The notes: a model not told the origin generated them from the letters alone. Positions 28,601 to 37,647 are shown, numbered from the stretch's first letter. The stretch is 64,000 nucleotides of DNA from Escherichia boydii (GCA_041890495.1 CP169086.1:992001-1056000), one strand, 5' to 3'. Numbers and translations are program-made.

Positions 28601-28778
28601 ACGTATTCATGATATCGGGGCTGGCCCCCGGGTAACTGACGGAAATAATGATTCCTGGCGGTGCCACCGCCGGATACTGCGCAACCGGCAAACGAGGAAT
28701 AGACAGGAGACCCGTCAGGACGATAAACAGCGCTACTACCCAGGCGAAAATGGGACGTTCGATAAAAAAATGAGGCAT
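25683..28778 (-). CDS. AdeB-like RND multidrug efflux permease
   Basis: This 1031-residue inner-membrane proton/drug antiporter is of the HAE1 RND family. The start is taken as ATG 28778 (MPHFFIERPIFAWVV); a TTG 18 bases upstream is possible. The proton-relay residues are present: two Asp in TM4 (IGIIVDDAIVVVENVE), Lys in TM10 (GLSAKNAILIVEFA) and Arg in RLRPILMTS. Among proteins I remember it resembles Acinetobacter AdeB more than AcrB or OqxB, for example GVDNLLYFESSSDTTGSA and VFTVPFDTAPFVKLSI. No periplasmic adaptor or outer-membrane channel gene is adjacent, so it must use a partner encoded elsewhere. The AdeRS-like system next door is its probable regulator. Confidence 0.87.
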   Translation of the reverse strand: MPHFFIERPIFAWVVALFIVLTGLLSIPRLPVAQYPAVAPPGIIISVSYPGASPDIMNTSVVSLIEREISGVDNLLYFESSSDTTGSASITVTFKPGTDIKLAQVDLQNQIKIVEPRLPQAVRQNGINVEAANSGFLMMVGLKSTNGQFEEADLSDYFARNVSDELRRVPGVGKVQLFGGEKALRIWLDPMKLHSYGLSVSDVLTAVGQQNALVSPGKTGDEPASEGQGVTYPITVKGQLSSVEAFRNITLKSDASGARLKLSDIARIESGLQSYAFGIRENGVPSTAAAIQLSPGANAMSTASGVRARIDELSRVLPDGMVFTVPFDTAPFVKLSIVKVVQTFVEAMVLVFLVMLLFLHKIRCTLIPAIVAPVALLGTFTVMLLSGYSINILTMFGMVLAIGIIVDDAIVVVENVERLMEEKSLSPRDATRQAMQEITPAIIGITLVLTAVFIPMGFAEGSVGIIYRQFCISMAVSILLSAFLALTLTPALCATLLKPHKAGKSGGGRFAARFNARFRSLTACYEAGLGAVLRRTGRMLLLYVALCAALFLGLSSLPSSFLPDEDQGYFMSSIQLPSDATMQRTLNVVKKFEEEVAARPDIESNIMILGFGFSGSGLNSAMAFTTLKDWKNRQGSTAQDEADHIQASMINVSDAVTMSLLPPAISDMGTSSGFTWYVQDRAGLGYEALKRAADALVLQANQRPELSDVYIDGLPEGTSLALQVDREKAEAMGVSFDEINQTLSVSLGSNYVNDYTNSGRVQQVIIQADAPYRMQPEQILTLSVKNQMGQMVPVSTFATLSWNVAPQQLTRYQGYSAIRITGNAASGESSGTAMKVMESLSRDLPQGMAGEWAGSSLQERKSESQLPGLIVLSILVVFMVLAALYESWSIPFAVMLVVPLGLIGAVIAVFVAGMTNDVFFKVGLITLIGLSAKNAILIVEFARQLHREGQPLLAATVHAASQRLRPILMTSLAFTLGVVPLMLASGASDSTQHAIGTGVFGGMISGTLLAIFFVPVFFIVIARFVDNIRKA

Positions 28779-28873
28779 TGGGTTATTTTTGTGCAAAAGA
28801 GTGAGGTAGAGACTCTACCGCGCATCTGTTTAGCGGAAGTGGGCGGTTTATGGAGGCCATGTGGATCAAGGGC

Positions 28874-29284
28874 TCAAATCATTCTCATAATGAGGTACAG
28901 CGGTGATCCGCCAAAAAAAATGATCAAATAACATTCGTAATAAAAGACCAGATCCTCGATATCGGGCATCGCGTTTAACAGCACGGTGAACGTAATAATG
29001 AGATAAACAAAAATCACCATCAGCCAGAAGGCGACGACAAATAGCTCAGTTAGCGCACCAGCTTTATTTTGGATGATCAGTGAGACCACCGACAACGCGA
29101 TGCAGCCATAGATAATAGGGGAAGAGAGCAGCGTCGAGGCGACTTTTTCATCCACTCTGTGTACCAGCACCAGCCAGGTATAAAGTAATCCCCACGACAG
29201 CAGGAGAAACAGGGAATATATGCCCAGTTTTTTAGGAGAGAAATATTTTGAAAGTTCCATGTTCATTATTTCAGCCAACTTCAT
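28874..29284 (-). CDS. Small four-helix membrane protein, unknown
   Basis: I do not recognise this protein. From ATG 29284 (MKLAEIMNMELSKYF) it has 136 residues and four hydrophobic segments: GIYSLFLLLSWGLLYTWLVL, PIIYGCIALSVVSLII, LFVVAFWLMVIFVYLIITF and YLIIFFGGSPLYLIMRMI. Other starts (ATG at 29266 or 29260) are possible because no strong ribosome-binding site is visible. It lies 95 bases upstream of the RND permease on the same strand, where an adaptor gene would be expected, and is divergent from the regulator gene. It might be co-expressed with the pump. Its function is unknown. Confidence 0.6.
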   Translation of the reverse strand: MKLAEIMNMELSKYFSPKKLGIYSLFLLLSWGLLYTWLVLVHRVDEKVASTLLSSPIIYGCIALSVVSLIIQNKAGALTELFVVAFWLMVIFVYLIITFTVLLNAMPDIEDLVFYYECYLIIFFGGSPLYLIMRMI

Positions 29285-29531
29285 AAAATCTTTAAGAAAC
29301 AGTGGTAATTTGCAGCGCGCAATGCATAACGGGTTATGCCTCAATAACGATTTTGAACGGACATTGTCGAGTCTTTATTGACTGAATGTGTAGACTGTGT
29401 GGAGAAATAACCGGGCATTTAAATTAACCGGGAAATTTTCGTGATTACGGCACTTTTTCCCGGAGGCTGTGTCTTATTGTGCTAAAGATATCTGATAGCG
29501 TGCTTAAAGGGATTTCACCCGCGGAGATAAT
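29285..29531. promoter_or_regulatory. Divergent control region of the efflux locus
   Basis: This 247-base spacer between the membrane-protein gene and the response-regulator gene carries an 8-bp direct repeat, TAACCGGG, at 29408-29415 and 29425-29432 (17 bases start to start). Direct repeats of this kind are typical sites for OmpR-family dimers. It could serve autoregulation and control of the pump. Confidence 0.45.
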
Positions 29532-30236
29532 ATGAACAAAAATACGCTGATCCTTGTTGTTGAAGATGAAGACGAAATCGCCGATATACTGATGAGCTAC
29601 TTAGAGCGTTCGGGAATGAAAACGCTGAGGGCCAGGCAGGGCGAGCAGGCGATAACGCTCAATCGCCTCCATAAACCGGATCTCATCTTGCTGGACATTC
29701 ACCTGCCCGTATGTGACGGCTGGAGCGTGCTTACCACGCTTCGCCATGAAAGTGCAGTCCCCGTCATTATGGTTTCCGCTCTCGATCAGGACGTCGATAA
29801 ACTTATGGGCCTGAGGCTCGGCGCGGATGATTACGTAATCAAACCCTTTAACCCGGCTGAAGTTGTCGCAAGAGTTGAGGCGGTGCTGCGCAGGACAAAA
29901 CCCGCGCTTCAGCAGGCGGGTTCCCTGCCGCTCAGAACGCCATTTATTACGGTCTATCCGGATGACTTCTACGTGGAAGTCACCGTGGGCGCAGAGGTTG
30001 TCTCCCCGGTATTAACGACGACCGAGTTTAAATTGCTCACCTGGCTGGTGAGATATCCGCGAAAGGTCTGCTCCCGAGAAGAGTTGCTCAACGCGTGTTT
30101 GCCGGAAGGCGATACGCTCGACAGAACCGTCGACAGCCATATGAGCAAGCTGCGTAAAAAACTGGAGCTTGCCGGTCTTTACGGCGTTCCCGAGAGCATC
30201 AGGGGCATGGGCTACCGGCTTGGGGAAAAGAAATGA
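29532..30236 (+). CDS. OmpR-family response regulator, AdeR-like
   Basis: The 234-residue protein has a receiver domain (acidic pocket E11/D12, phospho-acceptor Asp55 in LILLDIHLP, Lys in VIKPFN) and a C-terminal winged-helix DNA-binding domain (TTEFKLLTWLVRYPRKVCSREELL and RTVDSHMSKLRKKLE). The motif ALDQDVDKLMGLRLGADDYVIKPFNPAEV is close to AdeR of Acinetobacter; BaeR is a more distant alternative. The stop overlaps the kinase start by 4 bases. It is divergent from the RND gene, as adeRS is from adeABC. Confidence 0.88.
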   Translation: MNKNTLILVVEDEDEIADILMSYLERSGMKTLRARQGEQAITLNRLHKPDLILLDIHLPVCDGWSVLTTLRHESAVPVIMVSALDQDVDKLMGLRLGADDYVIKPFNPAEVVARVEAVLRRTKPALQQAGSLPLRTPFITVYPDDFYVEVTVGAEVVSPVLTTTEFKLLTWLVRYPRKVCSREELLNACLPEGDTLDRTVDSHMSKLRKKLELAGLYGVPESIRGMGYRLGEKK

Positions 30237-31297
30237 ATAAAGAGTCTGTCCTGAGTCGTCAGATCTTAACGTATATGCTGTTGCTGACGTTTACGATAAT
30301 TGCCATCGCCATCCTGGGCTCCTGGTTTTTTTACTCCTTTATTCTGGATCACCTCCCGGGCGGCACTGCTGCGGGCGATGATGAGCAGATGACGATGTGG
30401 GACTGGGCATGGATTGGGACCGCAACTACGATCAGCCTGATTATTGCACTCTTTTTCACGGTCAAACTGTCATCGCGAATACTCACCCCGCTAAACGCGG
30501 TCGCGTCCAGCCTGAAAAAGATTTCTCAGGGCGATCTGGACGCCAGGGCATTCTGCGCCAGTTCCCGGCTGGGAGAGATCAATCACCTGGTTACGGATTT
30601 CAATGAAATGGCAGAAAAGCTGCAAACGCTGGATATCCAGCGGAAATCCTGGAATGCCGCGATTGCGCATGAACTCAGAACCCCGGTCACCATTTTACGC
30701 GGACGGCTTCAGGGACTGGTTGACGGTGTGTTTACGCCGGATCCGGTGCTGTTTAATAACCTCCTCAAACAGACGGAAGGATTAACCCGTCTGATTGAAG
30801 ATCTGCGGGTTATCAGTTCGGATGGCGGGGCAGGATACACGTTATACCGGGCCAGAACGGATCTAAAAGGGACAATCCAGGACGCGCTCGATACTTTCAT
30901 GCCCGAGTTCAACCGTAAGGCATTTACCGTCAATACTGAATTAAGGAAGCAGCAGTGCGTATTCGATCCCTTACGCATTAATCAGTGTCTGACCGTTTTA
31001 TTTGACAATGCCTTACACTATTCAACCTCGCGGAAGCTCACGGTAAAAAATGGTGTTTCGGATAAAGGCAATTATATCCTTATTCAGGATGGGGGACCGG
31101 GTATCCCCAGGGAGTTTCATGACTTCCTGTTTCAGCCCTTTCAGCGCGATAATGGCGCCAGGCAGTTGAACCCGGAAGGCTGTGGTTTGGGCTTGTCGGT
31201 GGTAAAAGCCATCATGCTCGCGCATGGTGGCGATGTTACCTATACCTTATCTACGCAAAACCACTCGATGTTTAAACTCACCTGGCCCGACTCGTGA
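30233..31297 (+). CDS. Sensor histidine kinase, AdeS-like
   Basis: This 354-residue membrane kinase is translationally coupled to the regulator gene (ATGA overlap). Two membrane helices (about residues 11-38 and 58-80) flank a very short periplasmic loop of some 20 residues, so sensing may be within the membrane. A HAMP domain follows (about 80-130), then the H-box with His146 in AIAHELRTPV, the N-box LFDNALHYS, G1 IQDGGPGIP and G2 GLGLSVVKAI. All catalytic boxes are intact. The signal is unknown. The end overlaps the convergent ATP-grasp gene by 20 bases. Confidence 0.88.
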   Translation: MNKESVLSRQILTYMLLLTFTIIAIAILGSWFFYSFILDHLPGGTAAGDDEQMTMWDWAWIGTATTISLIIALFFTVKLSSRILTPLNAVASSLKKISQGDLDARAFCASSRLGEINHLVTDFNEMAEKLQTLDIQRKSWNAAIAHELRTPVTILRGRLQGLVDGVFTPDPVLFNNLLKQTEGLTRLIEDLRVISSDGGAGYTLYRARTDLKGTIQDALDTFMPEFNRKAFTVNTELRKQQCVFDPLRINQCLTVLFDNALHYSTSRKLTVKNGVSDKGNYILIQDGGPGIPREFHDFLFQPFQRDNGARQLNPEGCGLGLSVVKAIMLAHGGDVTYTLSTQNHSMFKLTWPDS

Positions 31298-32219
31298 GCT
31301 TCAGCGGCAGGTCAAATGTGCCTGCCGGCGATAAATGCCATATTTTTCCTAGCTTAGCATCCCATTCCTGCGGGGTAATCGTCAGTTTGCCGCGTCTCGG
31401 GCTTAAGGTTATTTCGCTGAAATAGATTTCATCTTTTTTTAGCATGAGGTCAACGCGGCAGTAGTCAATTCCATGCGCCAGCTCCTGGGATGCCAACAAT
31501 GCCTGTCGGAACAAGAGCGGTTCGCCTGGTTCTACGGGAGTATTCGGATATTCCATCCGGAAGGGTTGTAAGCTCCAGTGCCTGTCGTAAACGTTGATAA
31601 ACCCTTTGCCGTTATCATCCGTAAAATCTGCTTCAACATAGTGGGCAACGCCATGAAAACAGTGGATCCTCAGCATTTCCGGCGTTGTGTTTCTGTCGGC
31701 ATCATCGAAGAGATCGACAAACGGCTCGCAGAGTATACTGGGCGTAATGTTTTTGTACTGCCATTCGCGCGTGGTGTAGTACAGATTTTTCTTTAACGCG
31801 AGACTCAGTTTTTTACACGCTTCCCTGACGTTAAATTGCGCTTTGTTTGTACATATTATTGTGCTGCCGCTGTCATGGTTGCACTTAAGGACGAATTTTT
31901 CAGGGAGTAGTGAAAAATCAATCTGCGACGCTCTGGTATAAACACCAATTAATGGCACCGTTTTCACGCGCGCTGTTCTGGATAAAACGTATGCCCGAAC
32001 GGCGAGTTTATCGGCAAGCATCGTATAGAAGTTATTATGGTCATAGACCAGGCGATGACATATTTTTTCAGTCAACGTCGTGGGCGAGTTAATGTCAGGT
32101 TTTTTTCCGGTTGTTTTCTTAAGCCTCATAGTATGAAAGTGCAGGTCCGTCATTAAAAATGAACGGCATTTTCTGATGAGATACTCGGTATATTTTAGAA
32201 CGTAAGTGGTGGTGTTCAT
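31278..32219 (-). CDS. TupA-like ATP-grasp protein
   Basis: The 313-residue soluble protein resembles the TupA-like ATP-grasp family (teichuronopeptide/polysaccharide-type ligases): LPEKFVLKCNHDSGSTI, then EWQYKNITPSILCEPFVD, the late acidic motif YCRVDLMLKKDEIYFSEITLSP, and a terminal RGKLTITPQEWDAKLGKIW. Such enzymes are predicted to modify cell-surface polysaccharides. ATG 32219 has a good AGGAGA upstream. The gene is isolated, convergent with the kinase gene and separated from sapF. It is richer in Lys and Asn than its neighbours, which may mark a separate acquisition. Substrate unknown. Confidence 0.75.
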   Translation of the reverse strand: MNTTTYVLKYTEYLIRKCRSFLMTDLHFHTMRLKKTTGKKPDINSPTTLTEKICHRLVYDHNNFYTMLADKLAVRAYVLSRTARVKTVPLIGVYTRASQIDFSLLPEKFVLKCNHDSGSTIICTNKAQFNVREACKKLSLALKKNLYYTTREWQYKNITPSILCEPFVDLFDDADRNTTPEMLRIHCFHGVAHYVEADFTDDNGKGFINVYDRHWSLQPFRMEYPNTPVEPGEPLLFRQALLASQELAHGIDYCRVDLMLKKDEIYFSEITLSPRRGKLTITPQEWDAKLGKIWHLSPAGTFDLPLKLTSRAR

Positions 32220-32367
32220 TTCTTCTCCTCCGTAATGTCCGGATATTCTGGAGAAGAACTATTGATTTATTTTGCTTCGAATATGGAGCAGGAGTGGAGA
32301 TGAAAAAGTTAAGGATTAAACAGCGTGTAAAAGCTATTTAATCCTTATTGAACAGTTCAACGTTTGT

Positions 32368-33174
32368 TCAACGATCTTTACGCCACGCATCCGCCGTCAA
32401 TGCCTCGCCAAAATGACCGGCAATCAGCCGTTTGGTGAGTTCATGCAGCGGCGATGCCAGCACATCCGCGGTGCTGCCTCGCTCGACAACCTCGCCCTGA
32501 TGCATCACCAGCACCTGGTCGCTAATGTGCTTCATCATTCCGATATGCTGGGTAACATAAATATACGAAATGCCCTGTTTTTCCTGTAATTCCAGCATCA
32601 GATTAATCAACTGCGAACGCATCGACATATCCAGTGAAGCGAGGGCTTCATCGGCAATAATGACTTTTGGGCGCAATATCAGCGCGCGCGCCAGACCCAG
32701 ACGCTGTTTTTGTCCGGGTGCCAACATATGCGGATAGTAACTGACGTGATCCGGTAGCAGCCCAACCATACGCATCGTTTCAATAATCTGTTTGCGACGC
32801 TGTTCCGGTTCCAGGTCGGTGTTCAGGCGCAGTGGAAAATCCAGAATTTGCGAGATACGTTGACGGGGATTCAACGAGGTCGAAGGATCCTGAAAAATCA
32901 TGCGAATACGCTGACTGCGGAAGGAATAATCGCCAAAATGCAGTGGATGATCGTCAATCAATAACTCGCCGCTGGTAGGCTCTATCATTCCCGCCAGCAT
33001 TTTTGCCAGCGTGGATTTACCCGAACCATTCTCGCCAATAATCGCCAGTGTCTGGCCTTCACGTAGCGTAAAGCTCAAGGGTTTTACCGCTTCTACGGTC
33101 TGACGACGAAACCAGCCGGTCCGGTAGCGGAACGTTTTACTTAAATTACGCACTTCAAGCAGCGTTTCGATCAT
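32368..33174 (-). CDS. sapF: Sap ABC transporter ATP-binding protein SapF
   Basis: SapF is the second ATPase of the Sap transporter (peptide uptake and antimicrobial-peptide resistance in Salmonella; a SapBCDF putrescine export role has been shown in E. coli). The 268-residue protein has Walker A GENGSGKST, a degenerate signature (LAPGQKQRLGLARAL) and Walker B KVIIADEALASLD. It is the last gene of sapABCDF, 1 base after sapD, and reads as E. coli SapF. Confidence 0.95.
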   Translation of the reverse strand: MIETLLEVRNLSKTFRYRTGWFRRQTVEAVKPLSFTLREGQTLAIIGENGSGKSTLAKMLAGMIEPTSGELLIDDHPLHFGDYSFRSQRIRMIFQDPSTSLNPRQRISQILDFPLRLNTDLEPEQRRKQIIETMRMVGLLPDHVSYYPHMLAPGQKQRLGLARALILRPKVIIADEALASLDMSMRSQLINLMLELQEKQGISYIYVTQHIGMMKHISDQVLVMHQGEVVERGSTADVLASPLHELTKRLIAGHFGEALTADAWRKDR

Positions 33175-33175
33175 C

Positions 33176-34168
33176 TCACTCTTTCTCCATGTTCAGCGGG
33201 AAATGACAGGCATAGAGATGATTTTTCGCCCCCGTCAAACGTGGCGTCACAATGCATTCTCGTTGTGCATACGGGCAACGTGGCCCCAGACGACAACCAA
33301 TCGGTAACTGTTCCAGCAGTGGGATAGCGCCGGGCAGCGTATTGAGGCGACTTTTATGCGGCATCGCGCTGCCGAAGTCTGGTATCGCGCGGATCAGCGC
33401 CTGGGTATAAGGATGATGTGGCATCGTCACCAACTCCTTACTCGGCGCGGTTTCCACTGTTTGACCGCAGTAAAGCACGTTAATTTTATCCGCCCATTGG
33501 CTAAGCATTTGTAAGTCATGGCTGATAAGCAAAATAGTGGTATTGCTGTTTTGGTTGAGACGCGTCAGCAGGCGAAAGATTTGCGCCTGGGTTGTTGGCT
33601 CCATTGAGTTGGTCGGTTCGTCAGCAATCAGCAGACGCGGTTGATTCGCCAGTGCAATGGCTATCATCACTTTCTGACATTCACCTTCGGTCAACTCATA
33701 GGGAAAACTGCGCATCGCATCTTTGTGATCTTTAATCCCCACGCGGTGCAGCAGTTCAATGGCACGGCGTTTGCGCCAGCCAAAACGCTGCCACCAACGG
33801 CCTTTATAGGTCCAGGCTGGGATGTTTTGCATCAACTGGCGGCCCACACGTTCTGAAGGGTCAAGACACGACTGCGGTTCCTGGAAAATCATCGACACGT
33901 TATGGCCAACCAGTTTGCGCCGTTCGCGTGCGGAGAGACGCAGCAAATCGATATCATCAAAACGCATACGGTCAGCAGTAACACGCCAGTTATCTTTATT
34001 CACCCCACAAATCGCTTTCGCAATCAAACTCTTGCCGGAACCGGATTCACCAACAAGACCGCGGATTTCACCTTCGGTTAAGGTCATACTTACCCGGTCG
34101 ACGGCTTTAACCCACTCATCACCGGTTTTAAATTCAATGGTCAGGTTACGAATATCGAGTAATGGCAT
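33176..34168 (-). CDS. sapD: Sap ABC transporter ATP-binding protein SapD
   Basis: The 330-residue ATPase of the Opp/Dpp type has Walker [10 protein letters not shown], the signature segment [12 protein letters not shown] and Walker [15 protein letters not shown], plus a C-terminal oligopeptide-ABC extension with Cys residues ([16 protein letters not shown]), which in relatives can bind an Fe-S cluster. In E. coli SapD also supports Trk potassium uptake. The start overlaps the sapC stop by one base. Confidence 0.95.
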
Positions 34169-35058
34169 TATTCCACCCCCGCAATAATCGCACGACGAAC
34201 GCCATCGCCAAGGAGGTTAACCAACAACACGCTAATCATAATTGCCGCACCTGGCAGCATGACAGTCCACGGGGCGACATAAATCAGTTCCAGCGCATCA
34301 CCGAGCATCGCTCCCCATTCAGGCGAGGGGAGTTGTGCGCCGAGATCGAGAAAGCCCAGCGCGGCGATATCGAGAATTGCCATCGACAGTGCGCGGGTGA
34401 TCTCGGTGACCAGCCCGGCGGTGATGTTTGGCATCACAGCAAACCAGAGAATATTCAGCGTTGATGCGCCATCCAGACGGGCGGCGATAACGTACTCTTT
34501 TTCCAGTTCGTCATGCACCATGCTGTAAATCGAACGTACCATACGCGGCAGCAATGCCAGCCAGACAGCAAACATAGCGTGGGACAAACTCGGTCCGGCA
34601 AACGCTACAACGATAATTGCCAACAGCAGCGAAGGGATCGCCAGTAAGGTATCCAGAATATGGTTAAGCACCGCTGAGCGGAGGCCGTGTGTCGCCCCGG
34701 CGAAGGTGCCCAGTACCAGGCCACAGATCGTCGCGGCAAGCGTCACCACAAATGCGCCACCCACGGTTGGCGCAGCTCCGCTCAGTAAACGGCTTAAAAC
34801 ATCGCGTCCGAGGTCGTCAGTCCCCAGGAAGAAAGAAACTTCGCCATAGCGCGACCATGACGGCGGCAATAATTGATAACCGAGAAATTGCTGGTCGATG
34901 CCGTAAGGCGCAAACCAGCCGCCAAAAATACACAGTACAGCCAGCCCCGCGCAGCCGTACAGGCCGACCATCGCAGAGGCGTCACTATAAAATTTGCGCC
35001 AGGCGGTACGCAGCGTGCCCGGCGGGCGCTTTTCGCTGTATACGCTATCGTAAGGCAT
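34168..35058 (-). CDS. sapC: Sap ABC transporter permease SapC
   Basis: This 296-residue inner-membrane permease of the DppC type has an N-terminal cytoplasmic stretch and hydrophobic segments starting near residue 35. The coupling EAA-like loop [24 protein letters not shown] is present. Its start overlaps the end of sapB by 14 bases, supporting a single operon read leftward. It reads as E. coli SapC with one visible substitution. Confidence 0.95.
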
Positions 35059-36010
35059 ACCATTCCTTATGTTTCAGAGGGTTAGCCATGGCACCCAAAA
35101 TATCAGAAATCACGTTAACAATAATGACCAGTGAGCCACACACCATCACTCCGGCGGAAATGGCTGCGTAATCCTGCTGGCGGATGGCGTTAATTAACCA
35201 GCGCCCTAAACCCGGCCAGCTAAAAACCATTTCGGTGATCATCGCCAGCGTCAGCATGGTGGAAAACTGTAAGCCCAGGCGAGGAATAACCGGCGGTAAC
35301 GCGTTATGCAGAACGTGGCGACGCAAAATAGTAAAGCGCGACAAACCGCGGGTCGCCGCCGCTTTTACATAGTTCTGGTCATACACTTCGATAGTGCTGA
35401 TACGCATCAGGCGGATCACTTCAGTTGTTGGCGCAACCGACAGGGTGATCACGGGCAATATCATATGGCGGATTGCGCTCATGATCATTTCATCCCGCCA
35501 TGGTGAGTCCGAAAGCCAGGCATCAATCAACGCAAAACCGGTAATCGGTTTCACTTCGTAGAGCAGATCGAAACGCCCTGAAACGGGCAACCAACCTAGC
35601 GTGAGTGAACAAAACAGCGTCAACAGAAGCGCCAGCCAGAACACCGGGATTGAAAAGCCCAGTAAGGCGATGGCGTTGATCAAGTTATCCTGCCACTTAT
35701 GGCGCGTAATCCCGGCAATCATCCCCACGGGGATGCCAACAATCAGCGCAAAACCGAAGGCGAGGATGCACAGTTCCATCGTCGCCGGGAAGACCTCTTT
35801 TAACTGTTCGGCAATCGGTTGACCGTTAATGCTGGAAACACCAAAATCCCAGTGGATCAGGCCGTTAAACCAGAACACCCAGGCATTCCACAGTGACGCG
35901 CCTTGTAACGGCGCATGAGGGGTGAAATAGCTCAAGCTGAAGCCAACGAAGGTCAGCAGGAACAAGGTGACAATCAATAACAAAATGCGGCGTAAGGTGA
36001 AGATAATCAT
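35045..36010 (-). CDS. sapB: Sap ABC transporter permease SapB
   Basis: This 321-residue DppB-type permease has a first membrane helix at residues about 6-28 ([20 protein letters not shown]) and a periplasmic loop, followed by the transport core. The EAA-type loop [26 protein letters not shown] is intact. The start overlaps the sapA stop by 4 bases. It pairs with SapC to form the membrane channel. Confidence 0.95.
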
Positions 36011-37647
36011 GGTTTTTTCACCTCATCCTGTTTCTCGCGATACACCCCAGCAAAGGAGGCGTTACCAAACGGGCTAAGTACCAGACCTTTGATATCGTAC
36101 CGATAGGCCTGCAAACGCAATGACGACGCCAGCGGCAAAATGGGCAATTCCTGCGCCAGAATACTCTGCGCTTCGTCATAGGCTTCAATACGCGCCGCCA
36201 GCTGCTGCGAAGAGAGTGCCTTACGCAATACGCTGTCGAATTTCGGATCGCACCAGTGGGCGAGGTTGGTCTGCGAATGAATTGCCGCGCAGCTCAGTAA
36301 CGGACGGAAGAAACTGTCCGGGTCGTTACTGTCCGTCGCCCAACCGGATAACGTCAGATCATGGCTCATATCCATCAACCGCGCCTCCTGAAAGCGACCT
36401 TCTACCGGCACAATCACCACTTTTACGCCAACCTGCGCCATATCCGCCTGAATCAGTTCGGCAGTTTTCAGTGGACTGGGGTTCCACGCCTGCGAACGTG
36501 TGGGCACCCACAGTTTCAGCGTTAAATTTTCCAGCCCCAACGACTTCAACTGTTCGCGCGATTTCGCCGGATTGTATTCAGTAATTTTAGCCTCGTTGTC
36601 ATAGGCCCACGAGGCGCGCGGTAAAATAGAGGCCGCCGTTTCAGCCGTACCATAATAGATGGATTGCATCAGGCGCTGGTTATTAATCGCCAGTGCCAGC
36701 GCATGGCGGACAGCGGGATTATTTAGCGGCGGTTTGGCGGTGTTAAATGCCAGATAGGCGACGTTCATCCCAGGACGCAGCGTTAAACGCAAGCGCGGGT
36801 CGTCACGCAAAATGGATAGCTGGCTGGCAGCAGGCCAGGCCAGAACGTCGCATTCCCCGGTCAGGAGTTTCGACAGACGTCCGGTGCCGCCGGAGCCTAA
36901 ATCCACCACTACCTGCGGCATTAACGGTTTACCGCGCCAGAAGTCATCATGACGTTGTAGGCGAATAAATTGCCCGGCGCGGTATTCCGACAACTGATAC
37001 GGACCGGTGCCGACCGGTTGACGGTCGAGTTGCTCCTGGCGATCTTCTTTCTCTAACTTCCGGGCATATTCTGCCGACATGACCGAAGCATAATGGGTTG
37101 CGAGGTGCCACAAAAAAGAAGCATCCGGCTGGGCGAGTCGGAACTCAACGGTATGATTATCCAGTTTGCGGACGCTTTTCACGTTATCGGCAAATTGCAG
37201 GCTGTCGAAGTAGGGGAAGTTGCTGCCGTTGACGTTATGCCACGGGTTGTTGCGGTCAAAAATTCGCTGGAAGGTAAACACCACATCGTCGGCATTCATT
37301 TTACGAGTGGGAGTAAACCACGGTGTGCGCTGAAATGCGACGTCATCGCGCAGGTGAAAACGGTAGGTTGCGCCGTTATCCAGCACTTCCCAGCTTTCCG
37401 CAAGCTCGGGCACAAGACGGTAGGTGTACGGGTCAACGTCAAGGAGACGGTCATAAAGCTGCGCGGCAAGGGTATCCACAATCAGGCCGCTGCCCGCTTT
37501 CTGCGGGTTGAAGGTATCCACCTGGCCGCTTACGCAATAGACGAAGCCGCTGTCACGAATGTCAGGCTGCGGCGTTTGCCCGGGCGCGGCAAAGGCCAGG
37601 CTGCTAAACAGACCGAGTGCAAAAAAGGACGATAAAACCAGACGCAT
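36007..37647 (-). CDS. sapA: Sap periplasmic substrate-binding protein SapA (hybrid sequence)
   Basis: SapA is the solute-binding protein of the Sap system. The 546-residue protein has a signal peptide (MRLVLSSFFALGLFSSLAFA) and a family 5 peptide-binding fold. The first about 110 residues differ from E. coli SapA in many places, while from about the WFTPTRKMNADDVVFTF segment (near base 37310) the rest is as in E. coli. The joint is in frame. It is the first gene of sapABCDF. Only 88 bases separate it from pspF; the puu putrescine operon that lies here in E. coli is absent. Confidence 0.94.
   Translation of the reverse strand: MRLVLSSFFALGLFSSLAFAAPGQTPQPDIRDSGFVYCVSGQVDTFNPQKAGSGLIVDTLAAQLYDRLLDVDPYTYRLVPELAESWEVLDNGATYRFHLRDDVAFQRTPWFTPTRKMNADDVVFTFQRIFDRNNPWHNVNGSNFPYFDSLQFADNVKSVRKLDNHTVEFRLAQPDASFLWHLATHYASVMSAEYARKLEKEDRQEQLDRQPVGTGPYQLSEYRAGQFIRLQRHDDFWRGKPLMPQVVVDLGSGGTGRLSKLLTGECDVLAWPAASQLSILRDDPRLRLTLRPGMNVAYLAFNTAKPPLNNPAVRHALALAINNQRLMQSIYYGTAETAASILPRASWAYDNEAKITEYNPAKSREQLKSLGLENLTLKLWVPTRSQAWNPSPLKTAELIQADMAQVGVKVVIVPVEGRFQEARLMDMSHDLTLSGWATDSNDPDSFFRPLLSCAAIHSQTNLAHWCDPKFDSVLRKALSSQQLAARIEAYDEAQSILAQELPILPLASSLRLQAYRYDIKGLVLSPFGNASFAGVYREKQDEVKKP

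Noticed and set aside
25683..32219. Prophage or transposon carrying the efflux locus
   Set aside because: No integrase, transposase, tRNA attachment site or flanking direct repeats were seen.
37093..37635. A 180-codon ORF on the plus strand
   Set aside because: It is antisense to the signal peptide and N-terminal part of sapA.
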